NCBI GenBank assembly: GCA_017454745.1 | Contig: JAFTCL010000011.1 | Coordinates: 62,001 to 126,000, forward strand | From: Kiritimatiellia bacterium | GTDB taxonomy: Bacteria; Verrucomicrobiota; Kiritimatiellia; RFP12; UBA1067 | Length of the DNA: 64,000 nucleotides | Direction: 5' to 3' | Notes under the pieces: generated by a model | What the model was told of the DNA's origin: nothing | What the model saw: only the letters and a program-made list of their open reading frames with translations | The model's database searches: none | Shown here: positions 9,156-17,464 of the stretch, one piece after another | How the letters are laid out: each line of letters starts with the position of its first letter | How positions within the stretch are numbered: the first letter of the stretch is position 1 | Translations under genes and position numbers: made by a program

Positions 9156-9707
9156 TCAGTTGAAGTAACGCTTCAGCAGACCCTCGAACGCCGCGCCATG
9201 ACGCGCCTCGTCCTTGGCCATCTCGTGAACCGTGTCATGGATCGCGTCGTAACCGAGCGCTTTCGCCTTCTTGGCAATGTCCAGCTTACCGGCACACGCG
9301 CCCTGTTCGGCATCCACGCGCATCTGAAGGTTGGTCTTCGTGCAGGGTTTTACAACCGCCCCCAGCAGCTCAGCGAACTTCGCCGCGTGCTCGGCCTCTT
9401 CAAACGCGATGCGCTTGTATGCCTCGGCGACCTCCGGGTAGCCCTCGCGGTCGGCCTGACGGCTCATCGCCAAGTACATACCCACTTCCGTGCACTCGCC
9501 AGTGAAGTTCATTTCGAGACCCTTCTTAATCTCCGGGTCCACATCGGCGGCAACGCCGATCCGGTGCTCATCAGCCCAACTCTTTTTCTCGGAAGAGGTG
9601 ACAACCTCCTCAAACTTCGAAGCCGGGGCTTTGCATTGCGGACAGAATTCCGGAGGCGTGTCCCCCTCATGGACATAACCGCAAATCTGACAAACGTACT
9701 TTTTCAT
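9156..9707 (-). CDS. rbr: Reverse rubrerythrin (rubredoxin domain first)
   Basis: 183-residue cytoplasmic oxidative-stress protein of anaerobes; family members reduce hydrogen peroxide using electrons received through their rubredoxin centre. The N terminus is a rubredoxin-like FeS4 site ([10 protein letters not shown] ... CPQCKAP, residues about 5-30). The ferritin-like diiron four-helix domain follows, with [30 protein letters not shown] and [13 protein letters not shown] supplying the Glu/His ligands. Classical rubrerythrins have the opposite domain order. It stands alone, with a promoter upstream and a strong terminator downstream. Confidence 0.95.
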   Translation of the reverse strand: MKKYVCQICGYVHEGDTPPEFCPQCKAPASKFEEVVTSSEKKSWADEHRIGVAADVDPEIKKGLEMNFTGECTEVGMYLAMSRQADREGYPEVAEAYKRIAFEEAEHAAKFAELLGAVVKPCTKTNLQMRVDAEQGACAGKLDIAKKAKALGYDAIHDTVHEMAKDEARHGAAFEGLLKRYFN

Positions 9708-9741
9708 GTGTTCTCCTTGTTACCTGATTTGAATGATTAAA

Positions 9742-9771
9742 ATTATACTGATATTCTGCGGATAAAAGCAA
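9742..9771 (-). promoter_or_regulatory. Candidate sigma-70 promoter of rubrerythrin
   Basis: On the minus strand TTGCTT, 18 nt, TATAAT. The -10 hexamer lies about 35 bp upstream of the rubrerythrin ATG, which has its own AAGGAGAACA ribosome binding site. Confidence 0.45.
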
Positions 9772-9827
9772 GGGAAAAGCGGACATAACCTTTTTTGTCC
9801 CAACCATACCGCGGCCAAAAAGTTTAA

Positions 9828-9859
9828 CCGGCGTACCAAACTAACGATCAGTACGCCGG
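9828..9859 (-). terminator. Terminator after amtB
   Basis: The perfect 9 bp stem CCGGCGTAC/GTACGCCGG with a 14 nt loop lies 20 bp beyond the amtB stop. On the minus strand it is followed by TTAAACTTTTTGG, a weak T-tract. Confidence 0.75.
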
Positions 9860-9878
9860 AAAGTTACCTTCTTTTTCA

Positions 9879-11177
9879 TCAGGTGTTAGAGAAGAACTGG
9901 AACGAGGCGTAGGCGTCTTGTCCGTGCTCAACGAGGTCTAGACCCTTAAGCTCAGTCTTAGCCGCGACACGGAGGATGCCGTATTTCTTCAAAATGAAGA
10001 AAATTAGCGACCCCATGCCGAAAGCCCACAGCGCCGTCGTACCCACACCGAGCAGCTGGATGCCAAGGAACTTGAACCCGCCGCCGTAGAAGAGACCAAC
10101 CATTTCGTTACCATAGTTGGCGGCGGTAGGGGCAGCGAACAAACCGACGGATAAGGTTCCCCACACGCCATTCACGCAGTGTACCGAGACGGCACCAACC
10201 GGGTCATCAATGTGTACTTTGTCGAAAAAGAACACTGAAAACACCACCAGTATGCCCGCAATAAGTCCGATGATAATAGCTGAGTTGGCCGTCACGAGGT
10301 CGCAGGGCGCGGTGATCGCTACCAATCCAGCAAGCGAGCCGTTCAGTGCCATCGTAAGGTCGGGCTTGCCCATAATCGCCCAGGCGGTGACGAGCGCGGC
10401 GACAGTACCGGCGCAGGCTGCGAGGTTCGTGGTCATGGCCACACGCCCGATGGAGCCGATACCCTGTGTGTAGCTACCGGGGTTGAAGCCAAACCAGCCA
10501 ATCCACAGGAGGAAAACTCCGAGCGTACCTAGTACCAGCGAGTGTCCGGGTATCGGGTTCGCCTTGCCGTCCGGACGGTATTTGCCGATACGAGGGCCGA
10601 GCGCGATGGCGCCCGCAAGGGCAATCCAGCCGCCGACCGAGTGGACCACTGTCGAACCGGCAAAGTCGTGGAAACCCATCAGCTCTAGCCAACCCTTCGA
10701 ACCATCGCCCGCTAAACCGCCCCACATCCAGTGTCCGCTAACGGGATAGACTATCGCGCTCACGATCACTGAGTAGATGAGGTAACTCTTGAACTCGATG
10801 CGTTCCGCCACCGCGCCCGAGACAATGGTCGCGGCCGTGGCGGCGAACATGGTCTGAAAGAAGAGGAACGTCCAGTCCCACGTGCCCTCGCCGTTGGCGA
10901 GCGTCGGCATGCCGAGTCCGCCCCAGCCGAGCAAACCGGACGCCTTAGTTGCCCCGAACATCAACGCCGCGCCGAGAATATAGAATGCGATTGAGCCGGC
11001 CGCGAAGTCCATCAAATTCTTCATCATGATGTTCGCCGCGTTTTTGGCCCGGGTGAAACCGGTCTCGACAAGCGCAAAACCGGCCTGCATAGTGAATACG
11101 AGAATTCCGGCAATGAGTGTCCAGACCACATTCAGGTTGGTCTGGACTTCAGGTGCTGCAATCGCTGTTGGTTCCAT
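9879..11177 (-). CDS. amtB: Ammonium transporter Amt
   Basis: 432-residue integral membrane protein of the Amt/Mep/Rh family with about 11 helices; it takes up ammonium under nitrogen limitation. Characteristic sequences include NVVWTLIAGILVFTMQAGFALVE (pore entry), the ammonium-binding aromatic and His regions GGWIALAGAIALGPR and HSLVLGTLGVFLLWIGWFGFNPGS, and DDPVGAVSVHCVNGVWGTL with the second pore His. It follows glnK with a 35 bp gap. This glnK-amtB pairing is the common arrangement in which PII binds and closes the channel. The likely control is the sigma-54 promoter upstream of glnK. Confidence 0.96.
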   Translation of the reverse strand: MEPTAIAAPEVQTNLNVVWTLIAGILVFTMQAGFALVETGFTRAKNAANIMMKNLMDFAAGSIAFYILGAALMFGATKASGLLGWGGLGMPTLANGEGTWDWTFLFFQTMFAATAATIVSGAVAERIEFKSYLIYSVIVSAIVYPVSGHWMWGGLAGDGSKGWLELMGFHDFAGSTVVHSVGGWIALAGAIALGPRIGKYRPDGKANPIPGHSLVLGTLGVFLLWIGWFGFNPGSYTQGIGSIGRVAMTTNLAACAGTVAALVTAWAIMGKPDLTMALNGSLAGLVAITAPCDLVTANSAIIIGLIAGILVVFSVFFFDKVHIDDPVGAVSVHCVNGVWGTLSVGLFAAPTAANYGNEMVGLFYGGGFKFLGIQLLGVGTTALWAFGMGSLIFFILKKYGILRVAAKTELKGLDLVEHGQDAYASFQFFSNT

Positions 11178-11212
11178 TGTTTTCCTTTCACAAGCTATTC
11201 TTCATTTCTCTT

Positions 11213-11554
11213 CTATCCTATCGCCTCCGGACCGCGTTCGCCAGTGCGGATTCTCACACACTCGTCCATCGGCAGGACGAAAATCTTTCCGTCCCCGATA
11301 TCACCGGTACGCGCACCCTCGACAATTGCTTCGATCGTCTTCTCGATGTAGTCATCGTTGACGCCGATCGCGAGACGCATTTTTTTGTGTAGCGTGACCT
11401 CTTCCGTCGCGCCGCGATACATGTGGATATATCCGCCCTGTTGTCCGCACCCAAGCGCGTTGGTAACAGACATCTTGTAGATTTCGCGGGCGAATAAAGC
11501 CTGCTTGACGGCATTCAACCGCTCGGGCTGAATGTAAGCTATAATCAGTTTCAT
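11213..11554 (-). CDS. glnK: PII nitrogen regulatory protein (GlnK type)
   Basis: 113 residues. The start at 11554 ([20 protein letters not shown]) is chosen over an upstream ATG because it has AGGAAAGGAACG in front of it and matches the family N terminus. PII trimers sense 2-oxoglutarate and ATP/ADP and regulate AmtB, encoded next. The T-loop [18 protein letters not shown] keeps Tyr46 but has Glu at position 51, where enteric GlnB/GlnK carry the uridylylated Tyr. Control by GlnD uridylylation at that site is therefore not possible. The C-terminal segment [27 protein letters not shown] is the conserved nucleotide-binding region. Confidence 0.94.
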   Translation of the reverse strand: MKLIIAYIQPERLNAVKQALFAREIYKMSVTNALGCGQQGGYIHMYRGATEEVTLHKKMRLAIGVNDDYIEKTIEAIVEGARTGDIGDGKIFVLPMDECVRIRTGERGPEAIG

Positions 11555-11596
11555 CGTTCCTTTCCTATGAATGCCATTTAGTGGACGCGATGAATT

Positions 11597-11614
11597 TAGC
11601 ACGAACCGTGCCAA
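11597..11614 (-). promoter_or_regulatory. Sigma-54 promoter of glnK-amtB
   Basis: On the minus strand TTGGCACGGTTCGTGCTA, with GG and GC 10 nt apart. The predicted start near 11587 leaves a leader of about 33 nt containing the glnK ribosome binding site. Confidence 0.82.
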
Positions 11615-11645
11615 TGGCTTTGTGCGGCAAATATCGGCGCGGGAT

Positions 11646-11692
11646 TTACAAAGTATGTAACGGTGGTTCGCCCTCAAGGCAAATCCCTGTAA
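11646..11692. promoter_or_regulatory. Tandem operator upstream of glnK
   Basis: A perfect palindrome TTACA-AAGTA-TGTAA at 11646-11660 (centre about -66) and a half-conserved partner GGCAA-ATCCC-TGTAA at 11678-11692 (about -98). Centres are 32 bp apart, as at gltD, glnN and carA. Confidence 0.65.
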
Positions 11693-11739
11693 TCTTTAGA
11701 AAAGATAGACCGCCAAAATAAAGGGAGAAAGTAACGTCG

Positions 11740-12642
11740 CTAGGATTTATCGATTATTTTATGCATTGCCGACACGAAAGATGCCGCCGCACCGGAGAGC
11801 GTCACGCCCTCACGGCGGACAATACCGACCCGGATTGTATCATCCAGTTTTAACGGCACTGAAACTATGGCGGGGTTGTATGCCTTGGCATATACGCCTG
11901 AGGCGACGGTAAAACCGTCCAACCCCAGAATGAGATTAGTCATTGTGGCACGGTCGCGAACGCGAATGTTTTTCTTGCGGTCTATCGCGTCCATGACCTC
12001 CTCGGAGAAATACAGTGCGTTCTCCACGCCCTGCTCGTATGAGATGTACGGGTAGGCATCCAGCTCATCCAACGCAATCGCCTTTTTCTTTGCCAACGGG
12101 TGTTTCTTGCCGAGAAATATGTGGGGCTTTGCGGAAAACAATTCCTCAAAAGCCAATTCCTCCTTGGTAAGAATCTTTCGGATCGGCTTTTCGTTGCGGT
12201 CGGAAAGATAAAGAATCCCGATCTCGCTGCGGTGGCGCGCGACATCCTCTATAATTTCGCTCGTGACGGTTTCGCGAAGCGTGAAATCGTAGGAGTCCGC
12301 CCCATTTGCCTTGACGACCTCCATGAACGCCTCAACCGCGAAAGCGTAATGCTGGCAGGAAACGGCGAACTGGGGCCGGCGCACCGCTTTCCCGGTGTAC
12401 TTCTCCGTAATACGCGAGGCATCATCAAGGATCTGCCGGGCCGAAGCCAGAAACTCTTCCCCTTCGCGGGTTACGGAAACGCCTTTTGCGCTGCGCGTAA
12501 AAATCGCCACGCGCAACTCCTCCTCAAGGGCGCGTATCGATTCTGTAAGCGTCGGTTGCGTCACAAACACGCGGCGAGCAGCTTCGCTTATGCTCCCGAA
12601 AGTCGCCACCGCATCCGCGTATCTAAGTTGCTGTAAAGTCAT
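11740..12642 (-). CDS. LysR-family transcriptional regulator
   Basis: 300 residues from the ATG at 12642 (MTLQQLRYADAVATFGSISEAARRV); an upstream start at 12690 would add 16 residues that do not fit the family. The N-terminal winged helix carries the usual QPTLTESIRALEEELRVAIFTR, and a periplasmic-binding-protein-like effector domain follows (LARHRSEIG-type region, PHIFLGKKHPLA, PYISYEQG). The effector cannot be read from sequence. It lies between larE and glnK on the same strand. Its own upstream region has a perfect inverted repeat (12684-12713), a candidate for autoregulation. It could control the sulfur/thiamine unit or the nitrogen genes; neither is shown. Confidence 0.92.
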   Translation of the reverse strand: MTLQQLRYADAVATFGSISEAARRVFVTQPTLTESIRALEEELRVAIFTRSAKGVSVTREGEEFLASARQILDDASRITEKYTGKAVRRPQFAVSCQHYAFAVEAFMEVVKANGADSYDFTLRETVTSEIIEDVARHRSEIGILYLSDRNEKPIRKILTKEELAFEELFSAKPHIFLGKKHPLAKKKAIALDELDAYPYISYEQGVENALYFSEEVMDAIDRKKNIRVRDRATMTNLILGLDGFTVASGVYAKAYNPAIVSVPLKLDDTIRVGIVRREGVTLSGAAASFVSAMHKIIDKS

Positions 12643-12683
12643 GGTTGCACCGAAAATTGCTTTCTTTGTTTCAGCTTTAGGGC

Positions 12684-12713
12684 ATAACACCCCTCAATGA
12701 AAAACAGTGTTAT
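12684..12713. promoter_or_regulatory. Inverted repeat upstream of the LysR gene
   Basis: Perfect arms ATAACAC and GTGTTAT separated by 16 nt, about 42 bp upstream of the LysR start codon. The position suits an autoregulatory operator. Confidence 0.4.
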
Positions 12714-12814
12714 TTTACTAAACACCGCTCTAAAAGTCAATTACGGCACATCCCCTACTTAACGTGCAGAGGAAATGTGAACTAGAGCCAATTCCAACGT
12801 AAACCCGAACCATT

Positions 12815-13645
12815 TCAACATGGCAACCGCCCATTCAACTGCCTAATCATTGTCTCGTTCATACTGCCGGTCCGGTAGCCGCGAAGATCCAAAGCGACAT
12901 ACGCAAACCCGTAGCCTTGCAGCGCGGCGTGAATCTTCTCCCGTTGTTCAACAGCCTTCGGGATGTCCTCCTGACACAGTTCAATGCGCGCTAGGTCATC
13001 GTGCGAACGGACACGCACTTGACCGAATCCGAGATCAATGAGAAACTGCTCCGCCCGCTCCACGCGCGCAAGCCGCTCCACGGTAATCTGTTCGCCGTAG
13101 GGGAAACGGGAGGCGAGACAGGCGAAGCTCTGCTTGTTCCATGTCGGCAGTTCCAAGGTTCGCGAAAGATCCCGAATCTCCGATTTGCGCAAGCCCACCT
13201 CGCGCAACGGACTTCTTATTCCAAGTTCCCGTATTGCCTGGAGTCCAGGACGGTAGTCGCCGAGGTCATCCACATTCGATCCTTCGGCCACAGCGGACAA
13301 TCCTTCCGACTTGGCTATCTCCAGAATCTTGGTGAAGAGTTCCTTCTTGCAAAGATAACAGCGGTTCGGCGGATTCTGGCAGAAACCCGGAATCGCAAGT
13401 TCCTCAGAATCGACCACAATATGCCTGATTCCCTCTCGTGCGCAGAACGCCGTCGCCTCATCCTGTTCGCGTTTCGGGAAGGAGTGTGACCGAGCAGTGA
13501 CCGCTACAACCCGCTCGCCGAGTTCATCGTGCGCGACCTTTAAGAGAAACGTAGAATCGACGCCGCTAGAAAACGCGACAGCAATCCCTCCCGTCTCCCG
13601 CAGTAGTGTGCGCAACCGTTCCAGTTTCGCTTCTGTGTCATTCAT
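12815..13645 (-). CDS. larE: LarE-like ATP-dependent sulfur transferase
   Basis: 276 residues from the ATG at 13645, chosen because AGGGGAG lies 9 nt before it; the ATG three codons upstream directly abuts that site. PP-loop ATPase of the LarE family, which adenylates a substrate carboxylate and donates sulfur from its own cysteine (nickel-pincer cofactor synthesis in known cases). Visible: PP-loop SSGVDST (26-32), NRCYLCKKELF (about 95-104), and Cys176 in KQSFACLASRFPYGE, the sacrificial cysteine position. No larB, larC or larA is nearby. The gene is instead the last of the ridA-mnmA-thiSFGH unit, about 14 bp after thiH, which suggests a role in sulfur supply there. Confidence 0.9.
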   Translation of the reverse strand: MNDTEAKLERLRTLLRETGGIAVAFSSGVDSTFLLKVAHDELGERVVAVTARSHSFPKREQDEATAFCAREGIRHIVVDSEELAIPGFCQNPPNRCYLCKKELFTKILEIAKSEGLSAVAEGSNVDDLGDYRPGLQAIRELGIRSPLREVGLRKSEIRDLSRTLELPTWNKQSFACLASRFPYGEQITVERLARVERAEQFLIDLGFGQVRVRSHDDLARIELCQEDIPKAVEQREKIHAALQGYGFAYVALDLRGYRTGSMNETMIRQLNGRLPC

Positions 13646-13659
13646 GCTTGGCATCTCCC

Positions 13660-14772
13660 CTAAATCCTGTTGTCCCAGTTCTTGAACACAACTTCCTGGC
13701 CGTTGGCGCGTATTGCGGCATAGACTTCTGCCGGGGTTCGGTTGTCGGTAAGTGTAAATTGGGCGACATCCTTTTTCCGTTCGCCAGCCAACACGGCATA
13801 TCCGCCGGGCGTGACTCGGGAACCCGCGCTCATGTTGTCAGCGGTGGTCTGAACGATACGGTCGCGGAATTCGGGCGACTCACGGGTCGAGACGGTCATG
13901 CAGCATTGAGGAAAGACTATGCGAAAGGCGAGCATCATCAGTTCAAGGTCGCGGTCATCCACTTCACACGGCGGCGTGAACCCACCTTCTACGCAGCAAA
14001 TTCGCGGAAAGGCGAATTGTACCTTCGCGGCGTAACATTCTTTCATAAGATAGAAAGCGTGCGCCGCAAGGCTCGCCGCCTCGCACCGCCAAGGACCAAG
14101 TCCCAGCAGAAACGCGCAGCCTAGAATCCGAAACCCAGCACGTCCGGCACGGAGCTGGGTACCAAGCCTCCAATCGTAGTTGCTTTTCGGACCCGCAGGA
14201 TGCATCTCACGATATAGGTCTTGGTCATATGTTTCTTGAAAGCAAGTCAACCCCTCGTAGCCGGCATCGAAAAGTTCACGGTATCCATCCTCCGTCTGCG
14301 GAGCGACTTCTAGTGAAAGGTTGGAGAACATCGGCTTCAGCAACCGCCCTACTTCGGCAAGATGGGCGACCGTATTGATGCGAGGGTCTTCTCCGGCGAC
14401 GACGAGAAGCGAATCTATGCTGGTCGCTTTTACGGCCTCCGCCTCTGCACGGATTTCATCAAGCGTGAGGTTTCGTCGCACCGTTCCCGTATGCTGGATG
14501 CGGAAGTCGCAGTATCGGCACGAATTGACACACGTATTACCGATGTAAAGCGGCGCATATACGCTCACCGTCTTGCCATAATACCTCTTCCGCGCGGCAT
14601 GCGCGGTTTCGCGCATCGCATCCATGAAGGGATAGGCCGTGTGGCTAATAAGGTTCAGCAGATCGAACCAGTCATGGCGGTCTTTTGCAAGTGAACGCGC
14701 CACCATTGCCGGTGTGACACCGGAAATCATACCATCAACTTCGGACTTAGCGTATTTGAGAAGCGGGAACAT
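13660..14772 (-). CDS. thiH: 2-iminoacetate synthase
   Basis: 370-residue radical SAM enzyme that cleaves tyrosine to dehydroglycine (2-iminoacetate) for the thiamine thiazole ring. The Fe-S/SAM motif C-x3-C-x2-C is at 81-88 (NTCVNSCRYCDF). The N-terminal segment, the SLEVAPQTEDGYREL and CFQETYD stretches and the C-terminal QFTLTDNRTPAEVY region are typical of ThiH. ThiH rather than the oxygen-dependent ThiO fits an anaerobe. It starts 8 bp after thiG and ends 14 bp before larE. Confidence 0.96.
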   Translation of the reverse strand: MFPLLKYAKSEVDGMISGVTPAMVARSLAKDRHDWFDLLNLISHTAYPFMDAMRETAHAARKRYYGKTVSVYAPLYIGNTCVNSCRYCDFRIQHTGTVRRNLTLDEIRAEAEAVKATSIDSLLVVAGEDPRINTVAHLAEVGRLLKPMFSNLSLEVAPQTEDGYRELFDAGYEGLTCFQETYDQDLYREMHPAGPKSNYDWRLGTQLRAGRAGFRILGCAFLLGLGPWRCEAASLAAHAFYLMKECYAAKVQFAFPRICCVEGGFTPPCEVDDRDLELMMLAFRIVFPQCCMTVSTRESPEFRDRIVQTTADNMSAGSRVTPGGYAVLAGERKKDVAQFTLTDNRTPAEVYAAIRANGQEVVFKNWDNRI

Positions 14773-14780
14773 GAAATGCC

Positions 14781-15545
14781 TTACTTGAAGATGTCCATCG
14801 GACTGGTGGCGTTGGCCGCAAAAGTTGCAACTGGCGGATTAGCCTCACGCGCCAGCTCTGCCGCACGGACGGCAAGACGAAATGCTTCCGCCATCTTCAC
14901 CGGATCCTCAGCCGCAGCAACAGCGGTATTGGCGAGAACCGCGTCAGCGCCCAATTCTATAGCCTCTGCCGCATGGCTTGGCAGACCGATCCCAGCATCC
15001 ACGACTACCGGCACATGGCTCTGCTCAACGATAATTTCAATCATATCGCGAGTACGCAACCCACGATTGGAGCCAATTGGCGAACCGAGCGGCATGACCG
15101 CCGCCGCACCCGCATCCTCGCAATGCCTCGCCAGGACGGGATCGGCATTGATGTAGGGGAGAACAACCATCCCCAGTTTCGCGCACTCCTCTACCGCCTT
15201 CAGCGTTTCGACAGGATCGGGCAGAAGATAACGGGCATCGGGATGGATTTCAATTTTGAGCCAGTTAAAGCCTGCCGCCTTTCCGATCTTTGCGATACGT
15301 ATCGCTTCGTTCGCATTCCTCGCCCCAGACGTGTTGAGCATTACTTCAACCTTGCTTCGGTCAATGGCGCTTAATATACTGTCTCCCACTGTGTCCGACT
15401 CATGCACCCGCGTAAGCGCGACCGTGACAAGTTCTGTTTCGCTAGCCTCAAGCGCGGCTTTTGTCTGTTCATGACTCGCGAATTTCCCCGTTCCGAGAAA
15501 GAAACGGTTTTTGAATCTTCTATCGCCGATGATCAATGGTTTCAT
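14781..15545 (-). CDS. thiG: Thiazole synthase
   Basis: 254 residues from the ATG at 15545 (MKPLIIGDRRFKNRFFLGTGKF), which has GAAAGG upstream; the longer open frame beginning at 15617 would overlap thiF and add non-homologous residues. (beta/alpha)8 enzyme joining deoxyxylulose 5-phosphate, dehydroglycine and ThiS-thiocarboxylate into the thiazole. Schiff-base Lys97 lies in NWLKIEIHPD; phosphate-binding regions VMPLGSPIGSNRGL and VVDAGIGLPSHAAEAIELG are intact. It sits between thiF and thiH. Confidence 0.97.
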   Translation of the reverse strand: MKPLIIGDRRFKNRFFLGTGKFASHEQTKAALEASETELVTVALTRVHESDTVGDSILSAIDRSKVEVMLNTSGARNANEAIRIAKIGKAAGFNWLKIEIHPDARYLLPDPVETLKAVEECAKLGMVVLPYINADPVLARHCEDAGAAAVMPLGSPIGSNRGLRTRDMIEIIVEQSHVPVVVDAGIGLPSHAAEAIELGADAVLANTAVAAAEDPVKMAEAFRLAVRAAELAREANPPVATFAANATSPMDIFK

Positions 15546-15558
15546 TTCGTCTAACCTT

Positions 15559-16158
15559 TCAAATCTCCAAGCCAAGCAAAAGCGCGACAACGGCGTTGGC
15601 CTCCATCGCGGCGGCAATCCCTACACGCGGGCTTACTGGCGCAAGGCCACTACGAATGTCGCTTGTGGTATCGCCGATTAAAATAAGGTTTCTGCCAATA
15701 CGCCGCTGGCCAATCTCGCATGATCGCCCCCATCCCGCCAGACCGCTCGCCGAGATTATGGGCTTATCCATCGGTAGCAACGCACCCAAAAGCATCGATT
15801 TCGCTTCCGCCGAATCTAGTGCCTCTACTATGACCTGACATTCCTCAAATGCCGGTCCCGCGTTTTCGGAAGTCAGCCGAATGTCATGAAGCGCAAGGTC
15901 GAGGTCGGGTTCAATCCGCCGCAGATTTTCCGCAAGGGCATCAACCTTCTTGCGTCCAATCTGGTCGCGGAAAAAGAACTGGCGGTTGAGGTTTGATTCA
16001 CTCACCTCGTCAAAGTCGGCGATGACGAGCCGTTTCAACCCAGCCCGCACAAGATGCATGGCGCAGTTCGATCCGAGTCCCCCCGCCCCGGCAATACCAA
16101 TGGTAGCGCTTTCAAATATCAGCCGTTCTTCATCGCTCAGATATGTGTTTACCGACAT
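15559..16158 (-). CDS. thiF: ThiS adenylyltransferase (short ThiF)
   Basis: 199-residue E1-like enzyme that adenylates the C-terminal Gly-Gly of ThiS. ATP-binding motif GAGGLGSNCA near residues 24-33, then DFDEVSESNLNRQFF and the conserved VEALDSAEAK acidic site. The paired CxxC zinc motifs and C-terminal domain of the longer MoeB/E. coli ThiF proteins are absent; this is the compact form common in anaerobes. It starts 7 bp after thiS. Confidence 0.92.
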   Translation of the reverse strand: MSVNTYLSDEERLIFESATIGIAGAGGLGSNCAMHLVRAGLKRLVIADFDEVSESNLNRQFFFRDQIGRKKVDALAENLRRIEPDLDLALHDIRLTSENAGPAFEECQVIVEALDSAEAKSMLLGALLPMDKPIISASGLAGWGRSCEIGQRRIGRNLILIGDTTSDIRSGLAPVSPRVGIAAAMEANAVVALLLGLEI

Positions 16159-16165
16159 TAGACAC

Positions 16166-16354
16166 TTATCCTCCTGAAACGATACGGAACACGTTCAGTA
16201 CAGAACCATTCTTCAATGGAATGGACATATCCGCTATGATTTCGCCATCGAGTTCAATAATGGCGGACCTTACATCAACTCCCTTTTTGTTTAAAAAGTT
16301 CCATACTGTCGTTGCCTCGGTATCTTCATTATCACCTTGATAGGTTATCGTCAT
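16166..16354 (-). CDS. thiS: Sulfur carrier protein ThiS
   Basis: 62 residues from the ATG at 16354, preceded by GGAGG; the longer frame from 16399 runs into mnmA. Ubiquitin-fold carrier ending in the required Gly-Gly (VFRIVSGG), whose thiocarboxylate supplies thiazole sulfur. The central LNKKGVDVRSAIIELDGEIIADM segment resembles the ThiS core. It lies between mnmA (20 bp) and thiF (7 bp). Confidence 0.92.
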   Translation of the reverse strand: MTITYQGDNEDTEATTVWNFLNKKGVDVRSAIIELDGEIIADMSIPLKNGSVLNVFRIVSGG

Positions 16355-16374
16355 TGCTGTTTGTCCTCCAGAAA

Positions 16375-17442
16375 TTATTGCGTGATTATGCCTCCGCAAA
16401 GGATCGCTCCGTCTGATGAATAGATTACCGCCGATTGTCCAGGGGTCACGCCGAACAAACCGTTCTCCGCATATACGACGGCTGAATCAAAAATGCCATC
16501 CTTGCAACGAATTGTTACCGGAACGGAAGGCTGACCGCATGAGCGAACTTTAGCAAAACCTGTAATTCCCCCGTTCACCGGTTCAATCGCCTGCCAGTTG
16601 ATATCCTTTATTAGGAATTTGCAGCATATCGTCTCATCACGAGTTCCCACGACAATCACGTTATGGCATGGATCTATACGGATAACGTAATATGGTGTCC
16701 CGCCACCCAATCCAAGCCCTTGACGTTGCCCAACGGTATAATGCCAATGTCCGTGATGTCTCCCCAACACTTTTCCGTCCAAAGAGACGATATCGCCATC
16801 AAGATCTTCCAAACCGACCAGTTCATCAACATTGCCGGAATAAAAATCCTGAGAGTCAGGTTTAGCGGCCATCGGCAGATCCGCTTCTTGCGCAATACGA
16901 CGCACTTCCGCTTTCGATAACGTTCCTAAAGGAAACATGGCATGAGCGATTTGTTCCTGCGAAAGATCCCAGAGAAAGTAACTTTGGTCTTTAGCCGTGT
17001 CTGTAGCCCGAGCAATCGCGACACGATTACCAAGGCGCGTCAATCTTGCGTAATGCCCAGTGGCAAAATAATCGTATGAAATCTTTTCTGCCGCCTTTTT
17101 GGGAAGGAGCCCGAATTTCATACGGCGGTTACAAACGACACACGGGTTAGGAGTGCGTCCTGACATTCTTTCATTACGAAAATATTCAAGCACAGAACTC
17201 TCGTACTCAGCCGAACAATCGAAAATGTGGTAGTCGATTCCGATCGATGACGCGAACTCTTTTGCCACCGCGATATCGGCGGCCTCACCCGGGCCAAAAC
17301 AGGCATCCCGTTCTCCTCCCCGGTAACGACCTTCACGCCAAATAGCCATCGTCACGCCAATGACCTCATGGCCAGCGCGTTTTAAAAGCAATGCCGCAAC
17401 CGCCGAATCAACTCCGCCCGAAAGGCCCACTATTATTCTCAC
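16375..17442 (-). CDS. mnmA: MnmA-family tRNA 2-thiouridylase, variant active site
   Basis: 355 residues. MnmA makes 2-thiouridine at position 34 of Lys, Glu and Gln tRNAs. The PP-loop GLSGGVDSAVAA is at the N terminus and the first catalytic cysteine is in TPNPCVVCNRRMKFG. The KDQSYFLWDLSQEQI and AKPDSQDFYSGN stretches follow. In canonical MnmA the last motif is DS-x-x-ICFI and holds the second catalytic cysteine; here it is DSQDFYSG with no cysteine. An extra cysteine occurs early (RDACFGPGEAADIAVAKEF). This belongs to a divergent MnmA branch, so its mechanism and even its substrate are less certain than the name implies. It is encoded between ridA and thiS. Confidence 0.85.
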   Translation of the reverse strand: MRIIVGLSGGVDSAVAALLLKRAGHEVIGVTMAIWREGRYRGGERDACFGPGEAADIAVAKEFASSIGIDYHIFDCSAEYESSVLEYFRNERMSGRTPNPCVVCNRRMKFGLLPKKAAEKISYDYFATGHYARLTRLGNRVAIARATDTAKDQSYFLWDLSQEQIAHAMFPLGTLSKAEVRRIAQEADLPMAAKPDSQDFYSGNVDELVGLEDLDGDIVSLDGKVLGRHHGHWHYTVGQRQGLGLGGGTPYYVIRIDPCHNVIVVGTRDETICCKFLIKDINWQAIEPVNGGITGFAKVRSCGQPSVPVTIRCKDGIFDSAVVYAENGLFGVTPGQSAVIYSSDGAILCGGIITQ

Positions 17443-17464
17443 TAAAATCTCCTCACGGCATATC

